Assembly (NCBI GenBank): GCA_026874595.1
Contig: CM049317.1
Location: 34,303,401 to 34,367,400 of the forward strand
Direction: 5' to 3'
Length of the DNA stretch: 64,000 nucleotides
From: Sipunculus nudus
Lineage: Eukaryota; Annelida; Sipuncula; Golfingiida; Sipunculidae
The translations under genes were made by a program, and so were the position numbers. Positions 1 to 10,955 of this stretch are shown in pieces. Under the pieces are notes generated by a model, which saw nothing but the letters and a program-made list of their open reading frames with translations, made no database searches and was not told the origin of the DNA. Position 1 is the first letter of the stretch. The number at the start of each line of letters is the position of its first letter.

Positions 1-2
1 AT

Positions 3-921
3 GAGTTAGTTCCGGAAGCTTACCGCCAGAAATTCAGAAATTGGGAAAAGCGCAATGAACAGACCTTCGTCGAATTTGCTAGGACAAAAGAGCAGTTGTT
101 TGATCGCTGGTGTAGTTCTAAAAATGTAATGAAAGATTATGACAATTTGCGCCAGTTGATTTTGTTTGAAGAATTTGAGCGCTGCATTAACGCAGATGTT
201 AAAACTTTTCTTGAAAAAAAAAGACCCGAAACACTTGACATTTCTGCTCAATCAGCTGATGATTATTCATTAACACACAAAATGTTCTTTATAAGCAAAT
301 CAAACCAGTCATTCACAAACAAGAATGTAAATCAGTATGGTCAAAAGAAGTTTAAAGCGCAGTCACCCAGCACTAGTAGTCCTGATAGTTTAGCAAAGTC
401 CATTACTACACCTCAGCCCACGTCCACTGTGTCCAAGTCCAACAAAGACCAGTCATTTTAAAAAAAAATATGAAATTACTGCAAGAAGTAAGGTCATCTA
501 ATATCTGACTGCTGGAAACTTGCGAATAAACCAAATAGCAAACCTTCTGGTTTTGTTTCAAAATCTATGCATAACATAGTACAAGAGCCAGGCTCTTTTC
601 ATGTAAATAAGAGGTACAACTCCTTTATTGACTCTAATAAAGAGTTTGATGCTATGGAGGCCCAAGTGCCGTCTGAATCCAAAGAAGAATTCGTAGCTTG
701 CGGGGTAAAAACCTCAGTTGATTCCTGTGAAGAATTTAATAAGGCTAGGTCCTTTCAAGACTCCTGCGAGGAGTATTCTTAAAATAAGGCTAGGTCCTTT
801 CATGACTCTCGCGAGACTATTTCAAATAAGGCCAGGTCCTCTTATGACAAACAGAAGTTTGTTTCTGCTGAGGAAAATTCCTCTGTTGACTCCCCTGAGG
901 AGTTTGATGATAAAAGGATGT
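3..921 (+). pseudogene. gag remnant with SCAN-like domain and broken zinc knuckle
   Basis: One frame runs from the left edge through stops at 459, 471, 489, 780 and 919. The first 90 or so residues (Tyr-Arg-Gln-Lys-Phe, Phe-Val-Glu-Phe-Ala-Arg, then a Leu/Ile/Phe-rich helix ending in Glu-Thr-Leu) resemble the SCAN-like capsid segment of Gmr1-type gag. At 471-512 a CX2CX4HX4C zinc knuckle can be read, but its first Cys codon is now TGA and another position is TAA. The tail (about 730-830) repeats an Asn-Lys-Ala-Arg-Ser unit three times. It is a nucleocapsid/capsid protein by position. SCAN assignment is by pattern only. Confidence 0.6.
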
Positions 922-940
922 AGATTCCTTAAATGACTCT

Positions 941-2850
941 GAAAAAGAGTTTATGACTGACACTGTCAATGTCAGTTCTATGTTTGATGAAGCTAAGGTA
1001 GAAGATTCCTCTCCTGACTCTGAAATAGAGTTATTTGAGCCAATCATACATGATGGTTTTGTATCACTTTCAAGTGATTGTTCAGATGCTACCCCTATTA
1101 GAATTTTGAGGGACACTGGTTCAGGCCAGACTCTCATGTTAGCAAACACTTTGCCATTTTCTAATAGGTCCTTTACTGGTGCACGTGCACTTGTCAATGG
1201 TGTGTTTTCAGACAAGCACACTTCAGTTCCGCTTCACAGTATCCATTTAAAGTCAGATTTGATTTCTGGGAATATTACTGTGGGCATAAGAACTACTTCA
1301 CCCTTTAAGGGAAATCAGTTGCTACTAGGCAATAATGTTGCAGGTGACAAAGTAGAGCCTGTACCGATAGTGACAGAAAAGCCGTCATTTGATCAGGACA
1401 CTGATCCGGAAAGTCACGAAATTCCTGGTTTGTATCCTCCATGTGCTGCAACTAGATCTATGGCCAAGAAAAACACACATGAGGATAATGGTCCAGATAA
1501 TAACACTTTGGGAGTCACTAGTGACTCGTCTGATGACTCGCCCGCACAGGATGCAGCATTCTCAAGGTCAGTACTTATCGCGGAACAGCATAAGGACCCT
1601 GATATTTCATGTTTGTTTCCCAGGGCAGTTTCTAAAGATGAACAGTCACAGAACCAAGTTTGTTTCTATGTTAAGAATGGAGTGCTTATGCGTAAATGGC
1701 GACCACCTGATGTATGTGCTGATGATGAGTGGGCCATCAAACATCAAATAGTAATGCCCAAAAGCTTTCGCAATGAAGTTCTAAGCATTGCACATGAGGC
1801 TCCTTTGTCTGGCCATTTAGGTATGAAGAAAACTTATCAGAAAGTTAGTACACACTTCTATTGGCCTAACCTCAGGAAAGATGTTGTACAATATTGTAAA
1901 TCATGCCATACTTACCCGATGGTAGGCAAGCCCAATCAGAACCCTCCTAAGGCCCAACTTAGGCCTATTCCTGCTTTCGAGGAACCATACAGTAGGATTA
2001 TTGTTGATTGTGTTGGACCACTGCCCAAAACAAAATCTGGACATGAATACTTGCTGACAATTATGTGCGCATCTATCAGGTTCCCTGTGGCAATACCATT
2101 GCGCAAATTTAATGTCAAAAGTGTTGTCAAAGCTCTGACCAAGTTTTTTATAACGTTTGGATTGCCAAAATCCGTTCAGTCTGACCAAGGGTCTAATTTT
2201 ATGTCTGGCTTATTCCAGCAAGTTATGCTTGCTAGGTATAAAACAGTACAGCTCTTTGCCATACTATCCTGAAAGTCAGGGCGCCCTCGAGCGTTTTCAC
2301 CAGACATTAAAAACATGATCAGGACTTATTGCTATGACACACATAAAGACTTGGATGAAGGAATCCACCTATTGCTGTTTGCTGTCAGAGAATCCTTTCA
2401 AGAGTCCTTGGGTTTCAGTCCCTTTGAACTAGTTTTTGGACACTCATTTCGAGGTCCATTGAAAATGCTTAAAGAAAAACTCTTTTGTGAAAATCCTGAT
2501 TCTCTTAGTTTACTGCAGTATGTCTCAGACTGTCGCACTTAACTACACAATGCTTGTGAGATTGCAAAGTCAAATCTGAAATCTGCACAAAGTAAAATGA
2601 AAACAAAGTATGACAAACACACTGTAAGTAGGACGTTTGAGCCTGGTGAAAAGGTCCTTGTCTTACTTCCCATCCCCAGCAGACCTCTGCAAGCTAGGTA
2701 TTTTGGACCTTACATTGGTGACAAGAAAGTCTGTGATTTAAATTACATACTGTTGACACCAGAAAGGCGTAAGAAGAAACAACTGTGCCATGTTAACAAG
2801 TTGAAACCATATTATGACAGAAATAGCACATCAGATGTTTTACATAATGT
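941..2850 (+). pseudogene. pol remnant, protease and integrase
   Basis: The protease comes first: the active-site motif Asp-Thr-Gly-Ser is at about 1112, followed by a flap and a Leu-Leu-Leu-Gly-Asn motif near 1321, as in retropepsins. The integrase follows. An HHCC zinc-binding segment (His...His, Cys-Lys-Ser-Cys) spans about 1790-1905 and the rve core about 1980-2330. The catalytic Asp is in Val-Asp-Cys-Val-Gly, the second Asp in Ser-Asp-Gln-Gly, and the Glu in Gly-Ala-Leu-Glu-Arg-Phe. A GPY/F-type C-terminal module is at about 2690-2830. Reading needs a frame change near 2227 and passes a stop at 2540, so the copy is dead. The integrase precedes RT here. Confidence 0.85.
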
Positions 2851-4356
2851 TACTGCTTTAAATTGTGTAAACACTGACCCTGACCCAGTTAAAGAAGATA
2901 CTGATTGTAAGTGTGATTTAGACATTCAGTGTTGTACAGTACCTTTAAAAAACTCAGACGTGCTTTACAACCTGGATGCCAAACTGTCAAACCTTACTGC
3001 ACAACAACAACAAGACCCCAAGAACCTGCTGCGGAACTATGAGCATTTGTTTAGTGACATTCCAATGCAAACTAATATATTGTGCCATGACGGCGATGTT
3101 GGCGAGGCAAGCGTAGTCAAGCAGCATTCATATAGACTGAATCCAGGAAAGCAATGAGATTCAATATTTGCTGGACAATGATTTTATTGAAAATAGTAAC
3201 AGTAACTGGAGTTCACCATGTATTCTTGTGCCAAAACCTGATGGAAGTTACTGTATGTGCACAGATTATCGAAAACTGAACTCAGTCACCAAGACTGACA
3301 CGTTCCCTCCCGATTCCGAGGATCGATGATTGTATTGATAGAGTCGTTAGCTCCAGACATGTCTCCAAGTTTGACTTGCTAAAAGGATTCTGACAAGTTT
3401 CGCTGACAGAACGAGCGAAAGAAGTGTCCGCATTTGTGACGCCGCAAGGACTGTACCAGTATAAAGTTATGCCGTTTGGCATGAAGAACTCGCCAGCCAC
3501 GTTCCCGCGCCTCATCCATATGGTTGTCAAGGACATTTAGGGCTGTGACACATATATTGATGACCTCATCGTGTAAAGCGACACGTAGGAGAAACATCTA
3601 CAAATTCTTCGCGACCTCTTCGAAAGACTCAGTGAAGCACATCTGACCGTCAACTTAGTTAAATCTGATTTTTGTCATGCACAGGTATTTTGGGGTCATA
3701 TTGTAGGGCAGGGTCAGGTAAAACCGGTTGATGCTAAGATAAGTGCTATTTCTACATTTCCTAGACCAGAACACAAAAAGCAAATAATGCGTTTTCTTGG
3801 TATGGTTGGATACTACAGGAAGTTTTGTCCAAATTTTTCTGCTGTAGCTGCACCTTTGACTAATTTGTTAAAGAAGATACAAAAGTGTGTATGGAATGTT
3901 CAGTGTGAAAATGCATTTCAGAATTTGAAAGCAATTCTGCAAAGTTCACCAGTTTTAGCAGTTCCAGACTTTTCTGTACCTTTTAAGTTAGCTGTAGATG
4001 CTAGTGATACTGCTGCTGGTGCTGTGTTGTTACAGGAAGGCAATTATGGCATAGATCATCCAATTTGTTATTTCTCAAGAAAGTATAATGCAAACCAGAA
4101 AAACTACCCCACTATTGAAAAAGAATGTTTGGCTTTGATTTTGGCATTGCAACATTTTGAAGTTTATGTTACTTCATCAGTCAGGCCTATCATTGTCTTC
4201 AGTGATCACAATCCCCTTTCGTTCATGAACAAGTTTAAGTGTAAAAATCAATGATTGTTGAATTGGAGTTTGTTCTTACAAGATTATAACCTTGAAATCA
4301 AACACATTAAAGGGTAGGACAATATACTTGCTAATTGCTTATCGAGATGTTTATGA
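2851..4356 (+). pseudogene. pol remnant, reverse transcriptase and RNase H
   Basis: After a linker (2851-3157) the RT begins with the leucine-rich stretch at 3155-3240. It carries the Pro-Lys-Pro-Asp-Gly block, a Thr-Asp-Tyr-Arg-Lys-Leu-Asn motif, the Met-Pro-Phe-Gly motif at about 3470, and the catalytic Tyr-Ile-Asp-Asp at about 3556. In-frame stops replace expected codons (for example TGA after Gly-Phe near 3391, TAG at 3538, TAA at 3574). The connection domain and RNase H (about 3787-4356) have Val-Asp-Ala-Ser-Asp, the Glu of Ile-Glu-Lys-Glu-Cys, and Ser-Asp-His-Asn-Pro. Stops fall at 4255 and 4315, and the frame ends at 4356. Confidence 0.85.
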
Positions 4357-4475
4357 AATGTTGTAAACAAGATGTTTATGTAAGGTTGTAAATAAGATGA
4401 TTTTTGAGATGTTGTAAAAATTTAGTGATTGTGATCGCAAAAAGAAAGTTTTGAGAAAATTTTCATTTTCCTTAC

Positions 4476-4486
4476 AGGAGGCGGAG
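4476..4486 (+). other. polypurine tract of the Ty3 element
   Basis: AGGAGGCGGAG lies directly before the TGTTAC start of the LTR. That is the place and composition expected for the plus-strand primer of an LTR retrotransposon. Confidence 0.7.
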
Positions 4487-5652
4487 TGTTACAGGTGCTC
4501 TTTTTATTGTGTGACACGGACGTAACTCGCGTTGTAGCGCTCTTGCCTGGCCGCGTGTTGCACTCTCGGTTTAATCCGTACTGGTTGAACTCTGGTTGTC
4601 ATGCTATCTTGGGGTTTTCTCGCCTGGTCGAGCCGGGGTGAGCTCACGTGTGGACCCTGGTATATAGCGACACAGCGACGTTTTTCTAGATGATTCCTGT
4701 AACGCGTCTTTACTGTGTATTATGTTAGATTGTTCGAGAAATAGAAGCTTGTCGGGTTGAGATGAAAAGTTATATGGAGGTGCTGTGTTTTAGAAGGATT
4801 GTCACCAAATGCAAGATGTCTACCGCGCTGTTAATGCTTCATTTCTTACCGGACAAATAAATCACTTATTGATGTTACAGGTGCTTCATGCTTTCCAGAA
4901 TGGTTATATTTTATTACAGGCCTTTCGACAAACAACATAATGTGAACATTGGTATGTTAAAACCATATAGGAAATATTTTTATTCAATTTCCTTTCTAAG
5001 AGTAACCTATCATACCAGTTAGCCCTTTGGTTGGCCGGTAACGCAACAGAAACCTGAAACCTGTTGCGTCGCCGTCGGCGGCTACATCACTGGCTGCTTT
5101 TGATACCATGTCACATGATTTGTTTAATTTTGTCCTAACTTGAGATGAAAAGTTATATGGAGGTGCTGTGTTTTAGAACCGAGAGAGAGGTGAGAAAATA
5201 TTCCAGCGGACACAGACGTGTGTATGTCAGTGGGACCTGTCTGATTATCCAGTAATTTCAGGGATCCTACTATTACTAACTCTATACAATTTAGTACTGC
5301 CTGCCTCAAGTTTACTTTCTGGATTATTACAAGAGCTTTAAATTGGACTGTTATTCTCCTAGAGGATTCGTGTGGACTTTGATCCGGCATATTCATTTAA
5401 AAGGACTTATCGTTGTGACAGTGGTGGTATCCAGGTACTGTGCCTTTTGTTTATTTTACTGTGTGATTGTTAGGGTTGTTTTAAGAATAAATTATAGTTA
5501 TTTGTTGACAAAAAAAAACACTGACTTCTTTATTCATTCCCCTAGACATTTCACGCTGCTTGGTATTACAGAATCTGATTTTTTTTATATCTTCTTGACA
5601 AAATTTATGTTCATCACGCATACGTGATCTGTTGATATTAGGTTCCGTAACA
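4487..5652 (+). repeat. 3' LTR of the Ty3 element, with internal insertion
   Basis: It starts TGTTACAGG and ends CCGTAACA, giving short inverted ends. The parts outside 4795-5178 align with the solo LTRs at 23667-24536 and 37681-38481: the shared segment with ATATTCCAGCGGACACA, and the tail with AGAATAAATTATAG as likely polyadenylation signal. The 344-bp block at 4795-5138 is extra and is flanked by a 39-bp direct duplication of LTR sequence. Confidence 0.85.
4795..5138 (+). repeat. 344-bp block inserted in the LTR, second copy at 6004-6336
   Basis: The block matches 6004-6336 almost base for base; one 11-12-nt stretch near 5042 is present only here. It is bracketed by two copies of the same 39 bp of LTR (4757-4795 and 5140-5178). 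No terminal inverted repeats or coding potential are visible. Confidence 0.8.
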
Positions 5653-6003
5653 GTGTGAAGCAAACCTGCCAAAATAATGTATATACAAATACCTTTGGAG
5701 TACTCCTTTACACGAGTGTTAAAAAGGTTGACCAGTAGCCCATAAGAATGGACTCCTCAATTGCAATTTTTTAAGTGACTGACGCAAGGTGGAGTATATA
5801 GATATCCCCTGCAGTTTACTGTAATTATACCACTCCATACACAACTGCGAGATTTAACATATATCCATTGATTAATGTTAAGTACATCTATGTGTATTGT
5901 ATATTTGATCACTGGAAAACATTATTGCTTTATTCTCAGCACTATTCTGGACCAAGGAGGTGAAAATATGAACATAATAGTACACAGGCTTAAAGCATTT
6001 TAC
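5653..6003. other. sequence between LTR and repeat copy, no feature seen
   Basis: AT-rich sequence with no recognisable coding or repeat signature. It separates the LTR end from the second copy of the 344-bp block. Confidence 0.5.
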
Positions 6004-6336
6004 AGGATTGTCACCAAATGCAAGATGTCTACCGGGCTGTTAATGCTTCATTTCTTACCGGACAAATAAATCACTTATTGATGTTACAGGTGCTTCATGC
6101 TTTCCAGAATGGTTATATTTTATTACAGGCCTTTCGACAAACAACATAATGTGAACATTGGTATGTTAAAACCATATAGGAAATATTTTTATTCAATTTC
6201 CTTTCTAAGAGTAACCTATCATACCAGTTAGCCCTTTGGTTGGCCGGTAACCTGAAACCTGTTGCGTCGCCGTCGGCGGCTACATCACTGGCTGCTTTTG
6301 ATACCATGTCACATGATTTGTTTAATTTTGTCCTAA
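6004..6336 (+). repeat. second copy of the block found inside the LTR
   Basis: It begins AGGATTGTCACC and ends TTTGTCCTAA. It is the probable source or sister of the copy at 4795-5138. Its own flanks are unrelated to the LTR. Confidence 0.8.
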
Positions 6337-6826
6337 GGGTCAGTGTTCGGTTTTAGAAGCACAGTTTAAGTCAGACACCGCACCGACAGTGTGCGATGTG
6401 CCCTAACGATAGGTCCACGGGCCCCGGTTTTTCCATGTGCAAACCAGAGCCCCGCGCGGGCCTCAACCCGCCCGCCGGCCGCAACCTGCCCCGCCAATAT
6501 TTTTATTGCGGCTCGGGGCGGATGTGGGTTATAAGACTGAGAAGTGCGGGGCGGACTAAATAAGTTATATTGCGAGTTCTTGCGAGCCGAAAAGTTGTTT
6601 TAAGCAATGCAATTCTCCAAAAGTTAAAACTGTAAATAGCAGGCGGATCCAGGATTTAGAAAAAAGGAGGAGTCCAACCCAGGAGGACCAAAAGAAAACA
6701 CTAAAAAAAGGTGCCCAGGTCTGGAAATGGGAGGGGGGGGTTCAAGCCGAAAAATTTTGTCCGAAGCCCTTAAAAAAAGGTTGTTTCTGATGAAGACCCC
6801 CTGCACCCCCCCACACATTCGCTTCT

Positions 6827-6828
<2 letters not shown>

Positions 6829-6890
<62 letters not shown>
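6829..6890. repeat. (TA)n microsatellite
   Basis: Uninterrupted AT dinucleotide repeat of about 62 bp. Confidence 0.97.
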
Positions 6891-6893
<3 letters not shown>

Positions 6894-6913
6894 GAGATGA
6901 TCACATTTACTTA

Positions 6914-7040
6914 TAGTCAGGTGGCTTAACGAAATTATCGTTACACGCCGGACAAAAGCACAAAATTTTTTTGAAGTATCTACAGGTCAATCCCGATCAT
7001 TCTGGAGGGGGTGCTCACCCTAACTCGGGTTCTGGTTCTT
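6914..7040 (+). repeat. left arm of diverged inverted repeat (partner 9500-9640)
   Basis: The segment beginning AGTCAGGTGGCTTA matches the reverse complement of about 9500-9638. Shared blocks include TATCGTTACA, CCGGA(C/T)AAAAGCA and a GGGGGTGC stretch. The arms are diverged. They bracket about 2.7 kb without a recognisable gene, as the ends of an old DNA element would. Confidence 0.5.
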
Positions 7041-7059
7041 TCATCAGACCCGAGTCTAA

Positions 7060-7840
7060 AATAACAGGATTTTACGTAAAATTTTACAAGTTCTACAACT
7101 ATAAACGGAATGTTGTAAACTCAATGCACTGTAAAACTCATTTTAAATTAATCAATATACATAAAAAGAACACAGTTATGAAATATCATGAACAGTTACC
7201 ATAGAAATTGTGACTAAATCATGATGAAGTATAATTGTAGGCTGCAAGAGGTCAAAAGGTCACGTCATCCATTGATGTGAAACTGTGTCATGTGAGTGTG
7301 TTCAAATGCCCTCATCTTCTGAAGTGAAAATATTGGAGAAGTTATGAAATATATCATTTCGATGAAAAAAAAAAGAAAATTACATTATGGTTGGCATTAT
7401 AAAAATTAGACACCCATATAATTAAAATATTTTGGGAATATACTAGTATACACTTTTCCAGTGGAACCATCCTTTTCGAAAGCTATATCTGAAATATGCT
7501 AATGATGTATTATGGGGATGAGACCGCCATGTTAGCGCGAGTCTAAAGTTTTGTAGGTAAGATAAAATGTTTTCAAATGTCCAAAAAGTCAGCTAACCTA
7601 ACGGTATTATTAGTACATATCGAACAAACACACCAAATTTTGCCCATTCAGCAGGCTAGAGTCCACAATAGCAGGATCACAAAACGTTATCAGTTCTTTA
7701 CAACTATGAAGGGAACGCGGTAAAGTCGGTTGAATCTATATTTCATTTTTATATAATCAATATACATATTAAGGACACATAAATATATCAAAAATATGTT
7801 GCAGTAAATATGACCATACCAGTTGAAAGGGAGAATGTAG
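7060..7840 (+). repeat. two diverged copies of one segment (about 7060-7220 and 7665-7830)
   Basis: Both copies carry CAGGAT...TTCT(A/T)(C/T)AACTAT, then TAATCAATATACAT(A) and a GGACACA/GAACACA stretch in the same order. They look like an old tandem duplication. Confidence 0.45.
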
Positions 7841-7886
7841 CCATCTTCAGGTCACATACCGTCATCCGTATATGTGTATACCCTTT

Positions 7887-7888
<2 letters not shown>

Positions 7889-7942
<54 letters not shown>
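7889..7942. repeat. (TA)n microsatellite
   Basis: Uninterrupted AT dinucleotide repeat of about 54 bp. Confidence 0.97.
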
Positions 7943-7945
<3 letters not shown>

Positions 7946-9499
7946 TATAAATCAATTCTGCATAATTGTTTAGATTATTAAGATCATAATACTATAGGTG
8001 CGATCTGCATGGGCAGCTCAGTGTATGACTTGAGATTACATTCGCATGCAGTCTACATGGACTGGACCATGATTTTCACTGGACAACACCTGTATAGATC
8101 ATAATTTTGGCGGCCGCGCATTTTGATAAAGAATTTAATGTATATCATATTATAAATTCGTCGTCTATTCCAGCAAGACCATCTGTTTAAATGCTATGTC
8201 TGAATATGTAGTTACAAAGAACAGGCTATTGAAACAATTTGTCGAGCTGCCTAATATTTGATCATTGGGAGACTGTGCATTAACGCCTCTCAGTCACGAT
8301 AAATGATATACAGGCAAGTGAGACAATTCTCAGAACTGTAACTTAAAGCAGCATTTGTTTACACTTACCCTAAATAGTATTTACTGAAATGACAAATTTG
8401 GCTTGTGGCTTTGTTCAGATCTATGCACTGTGAGACTGTGGGTACCTATAGAGTACAAATTAACTTAATGAGGTCTTATAAAGATCAGCTGGGTGTTTTA
8501 TTCATTTAGAATAAATATGTCTCTATAAAAATAAATGTCAGTAATATTATAGATTTGCGTTGTTTAGACCAAGATTTACATTCTAAATTGTTTAGACATA
8601 GGAGGAAATGTCCGACTGAGTTAACTTTAATTGTTTATGATCATAAAATTACGCAAGTGAATATGAATATGCTAAATGCAAATCTTGATTGTACACACCT
8701 TTGCAAATGTAACAACCCAAGTTGTGTTCCAGAATGTGTCAGAACAACTAATCTATCGCATTGTAACCTTTAGGCTTTAATAAAGTGACCGGTTTATTTA
8801 ATAAAGCAGTCTGAATGATTTTATTTCTTTGTGATATTTCAATTCGTTGTAACTTTTGAAACAGGTGATGTATAAGTGGTAATTTGTCAACATATTATTA
8901 GGAATGTGCTCGCACTCTTGTAACATGGCGACAATGATAGTTAATAAAATAATTCTAATAAAAATGCATTGTGCTGGCCCAGACGTTAACATTTTGAATT
9001 TGCAATGATTTACAGAGATCAGTTGCAATGAATAACAAGAACAAATAAACATATAAACCTTAGGTTGATCTTGATCGGAAATATGGTTTATCGGTCGTAT
9101 TTTGTTCAAACACCAGTATAGCCGTTTGTTATAAACATTTAATACTTTCCCAAAAACTGAACCACAAACTCAACAATAGTAAACAAGAAAAATATTTGCA
9201 CATTTTCGTTTATACATTTAATATCTTTATTTATATAATGTTTGCATGTAGCTTTCCAAGTCACGAATTTGAGAAAAGGTATGGTCACGTGACCATTCTA
9301 CATTTTTTTGGGCTACAGATGAATACTATAACAATGTAAATGGTAATGATGGAAAGAACACTTCTTTGGCTTTCTTTTGGTATATAATTTACTATATTTC
9401 ATTAAACCATAGTGGATCTAAGTTTATTTTACCTTCCCTATAACCCTCTTCATTTTCAGGCGATACGCAAGGCGCAGATGGTTTTCAGGCTCTGCAACT
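7943..9499. other. interior of the possible DNA element, no gene recognised
   Basis: AT-rich sequence. Short open frames exist on both strands (for example 8555-8773 + and 8798-9109 -), but none shows a known motif or convincing splice context. I regard them as chance frames. Confidence 0.4.
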
Positions 9500-9640
9500 T
9501 ATCTCGTGGGTACTCCATGAGGGCACCCCCTTCTGAAATCATCCGTTTTGGTGTACTCTACTTATATACAAACTTTGATGCTTTTATCCGGTCTGTAACG
9601 ATATGGCCAAAATCTGACGCTAAGCCACCTGACTACATGA
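9500..9640 (-). repeat. right arm of diverged inverted repeat (partner 6914-7040)
   Basis: The reverse complement begins AGTCAGGTGGCTTA and follows the left arm with gaps. Confidence 0.5.
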
Positions 9641-10689
9641 TAAAGAGCTGACTGCAGTTCCACAGCCTTCCCCCCTTCAGCTAAATAGCTGATCATCACT
9701 GAACAGGATTAACCTCTTTGTCAAATAAAAGGTGTGAACTGGTGAGCAAGTACTGGCCTCTAGCCAATGCAGCAAGTGACGAGTAGTGTAACTCTAGGCA
9801 TACAAACTTAATAGAAATTTATTGCTTTATGCTTGAGTTTTATATTATATTTCCGTATAACAGTATACTGTAGTTATCTTTTTGTTCACGAGGGTTTAAT
9901 TTTACGATATTTTCGAATGTAAATAAACATGTGAAACCCTCGGGAATAAGATGCCCTATTGAATAAAATGAATAATGAGGCATCTGCACAAACAAACTAG
10001 TTATCACACATTTGACAACACGGTTCGTTAATCACCAGTCTAATCTGTGCATGGTATCGGTACTGGCCCATGTAAAAACACATTAATTAATGAAATATAT
10101 GCAGCCGACTCTGACACGGGTCATAAAATAATGACTTTAAACAGAAATGAGTGAGGAATTGTGGGATTTATTTTCATGTTATAGTTAACACAAATACTGT
10201 CTTACTTAGATGTTATAGGTTCTGGTGCAATCGCAAAAATTAAAGCCTCGCGAAACGTTCCAAATCAAGAGTTCGCGAAAGATTAGCTTCGCGAATATAG
10301 AGCCAACCACATGCAGTATGCTTAAAAATATGTTTAAACTTTTATTATGCTGTTAGCTAAATATCTGAATATGTAGAATTTATAATTACTTTAAATATTT
10401 TAAGGCGACACGAAGGCTAAATTTGATTTGTATGTTCCAGTTACTGACATTTCCACTTATATGGCAGTAAATAAATGTATTTTGGTAAGTCGTAATTGTT
10501 AAAAATAATGAAATGGTACTTCTATGACACTGTCTTTACTAGTGATAAAAGGGAAAAGTGATACCATCAGCAAAAAATGGTAACCCTATATCTAATAACA
10601 AAATATGATCATTCATTATAAATATATAAAAATGAATCTTTGAAAAAATGAATTTTTTAGTCGGCTATGTTTTTGGTTATCCCCTAAGT
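9641..10689. other. no gene recognised
   Basis: AT-rich sequence. A short cluster of CGCGAA motifs is present at about 10246-10300. Nothing else stands out. Confidence 0.4.
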
Positions 10690-10955
10690 TTATTTGGGGG
10701 TTTGTAAAGGATGCGAGGCGGGGCGGGTGCGGGCTGAGAGCTAAATGTGCGGGGAAGGAGCAGGTATTCACAACTGCGGGCGGGGCGATTGCGGGCTTAA
10801 GCTTTGTTTTGCGGGGCGGGTGCGGGCTCTAAATTCCGGCCCGCGCAGGGATCTTGTGCACATAAACACGAGGAATGATTATCCAGGAGCAGGGATTAAG
10901 CCATCCTTTGTATGCAGAGGTCTCCAAGGTATATGCTTCATTTCAGGTAATTGGA

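Larger units (their letters stand above)
1..5652 (+). mobile_element. Ty3/gypsy retrotransposon, Gmr1-like, 5'-truncated by the window edge
   Basis: Decayed LTR retrotransposon read left to right as gag with a SCAN-like segment, aspartic protease, integrase, reverse transcriptase and RNase H, then a polypurine tract and the 3' LTR. Integrase lies upstream of reverse transcriptase, the reverse of the usual Ty3/gypsy order and the hallmark of the Gmr1-like group. Several stops and frameshifts make this copy non-coding. The 5' LTR and the start of gag lie left of the window. Three other LTRs of the same or a related family occur at 23667, 37681 and about 54010. Confidence 0.85.
6445..10855. mobile_element. 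possible hAT-like element with GC-rich inverted ends, no transposase seen
   Basis: The left end (6445-6462) and the reverse complement of the right end (10838-10855) match at 15 of 18 positions around the core GCGCGGGCC. Both ends continue into GC-rich subterminal repeats of the form GCGGGGCGGG (6480-6560 and 10690-10840), unusual in this AT-rich window. Flanking octamers GTGCAAAC and GTGCACAT agree at 5 of 8 positions, compatible with a decayed 8-bp hAT target duplication. The interior has no recognisable transposase, so it would be non-autonomous or heavily decayed. It contains (TA)n tracts and an internal inverted repeat. Confidence 0.35.
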
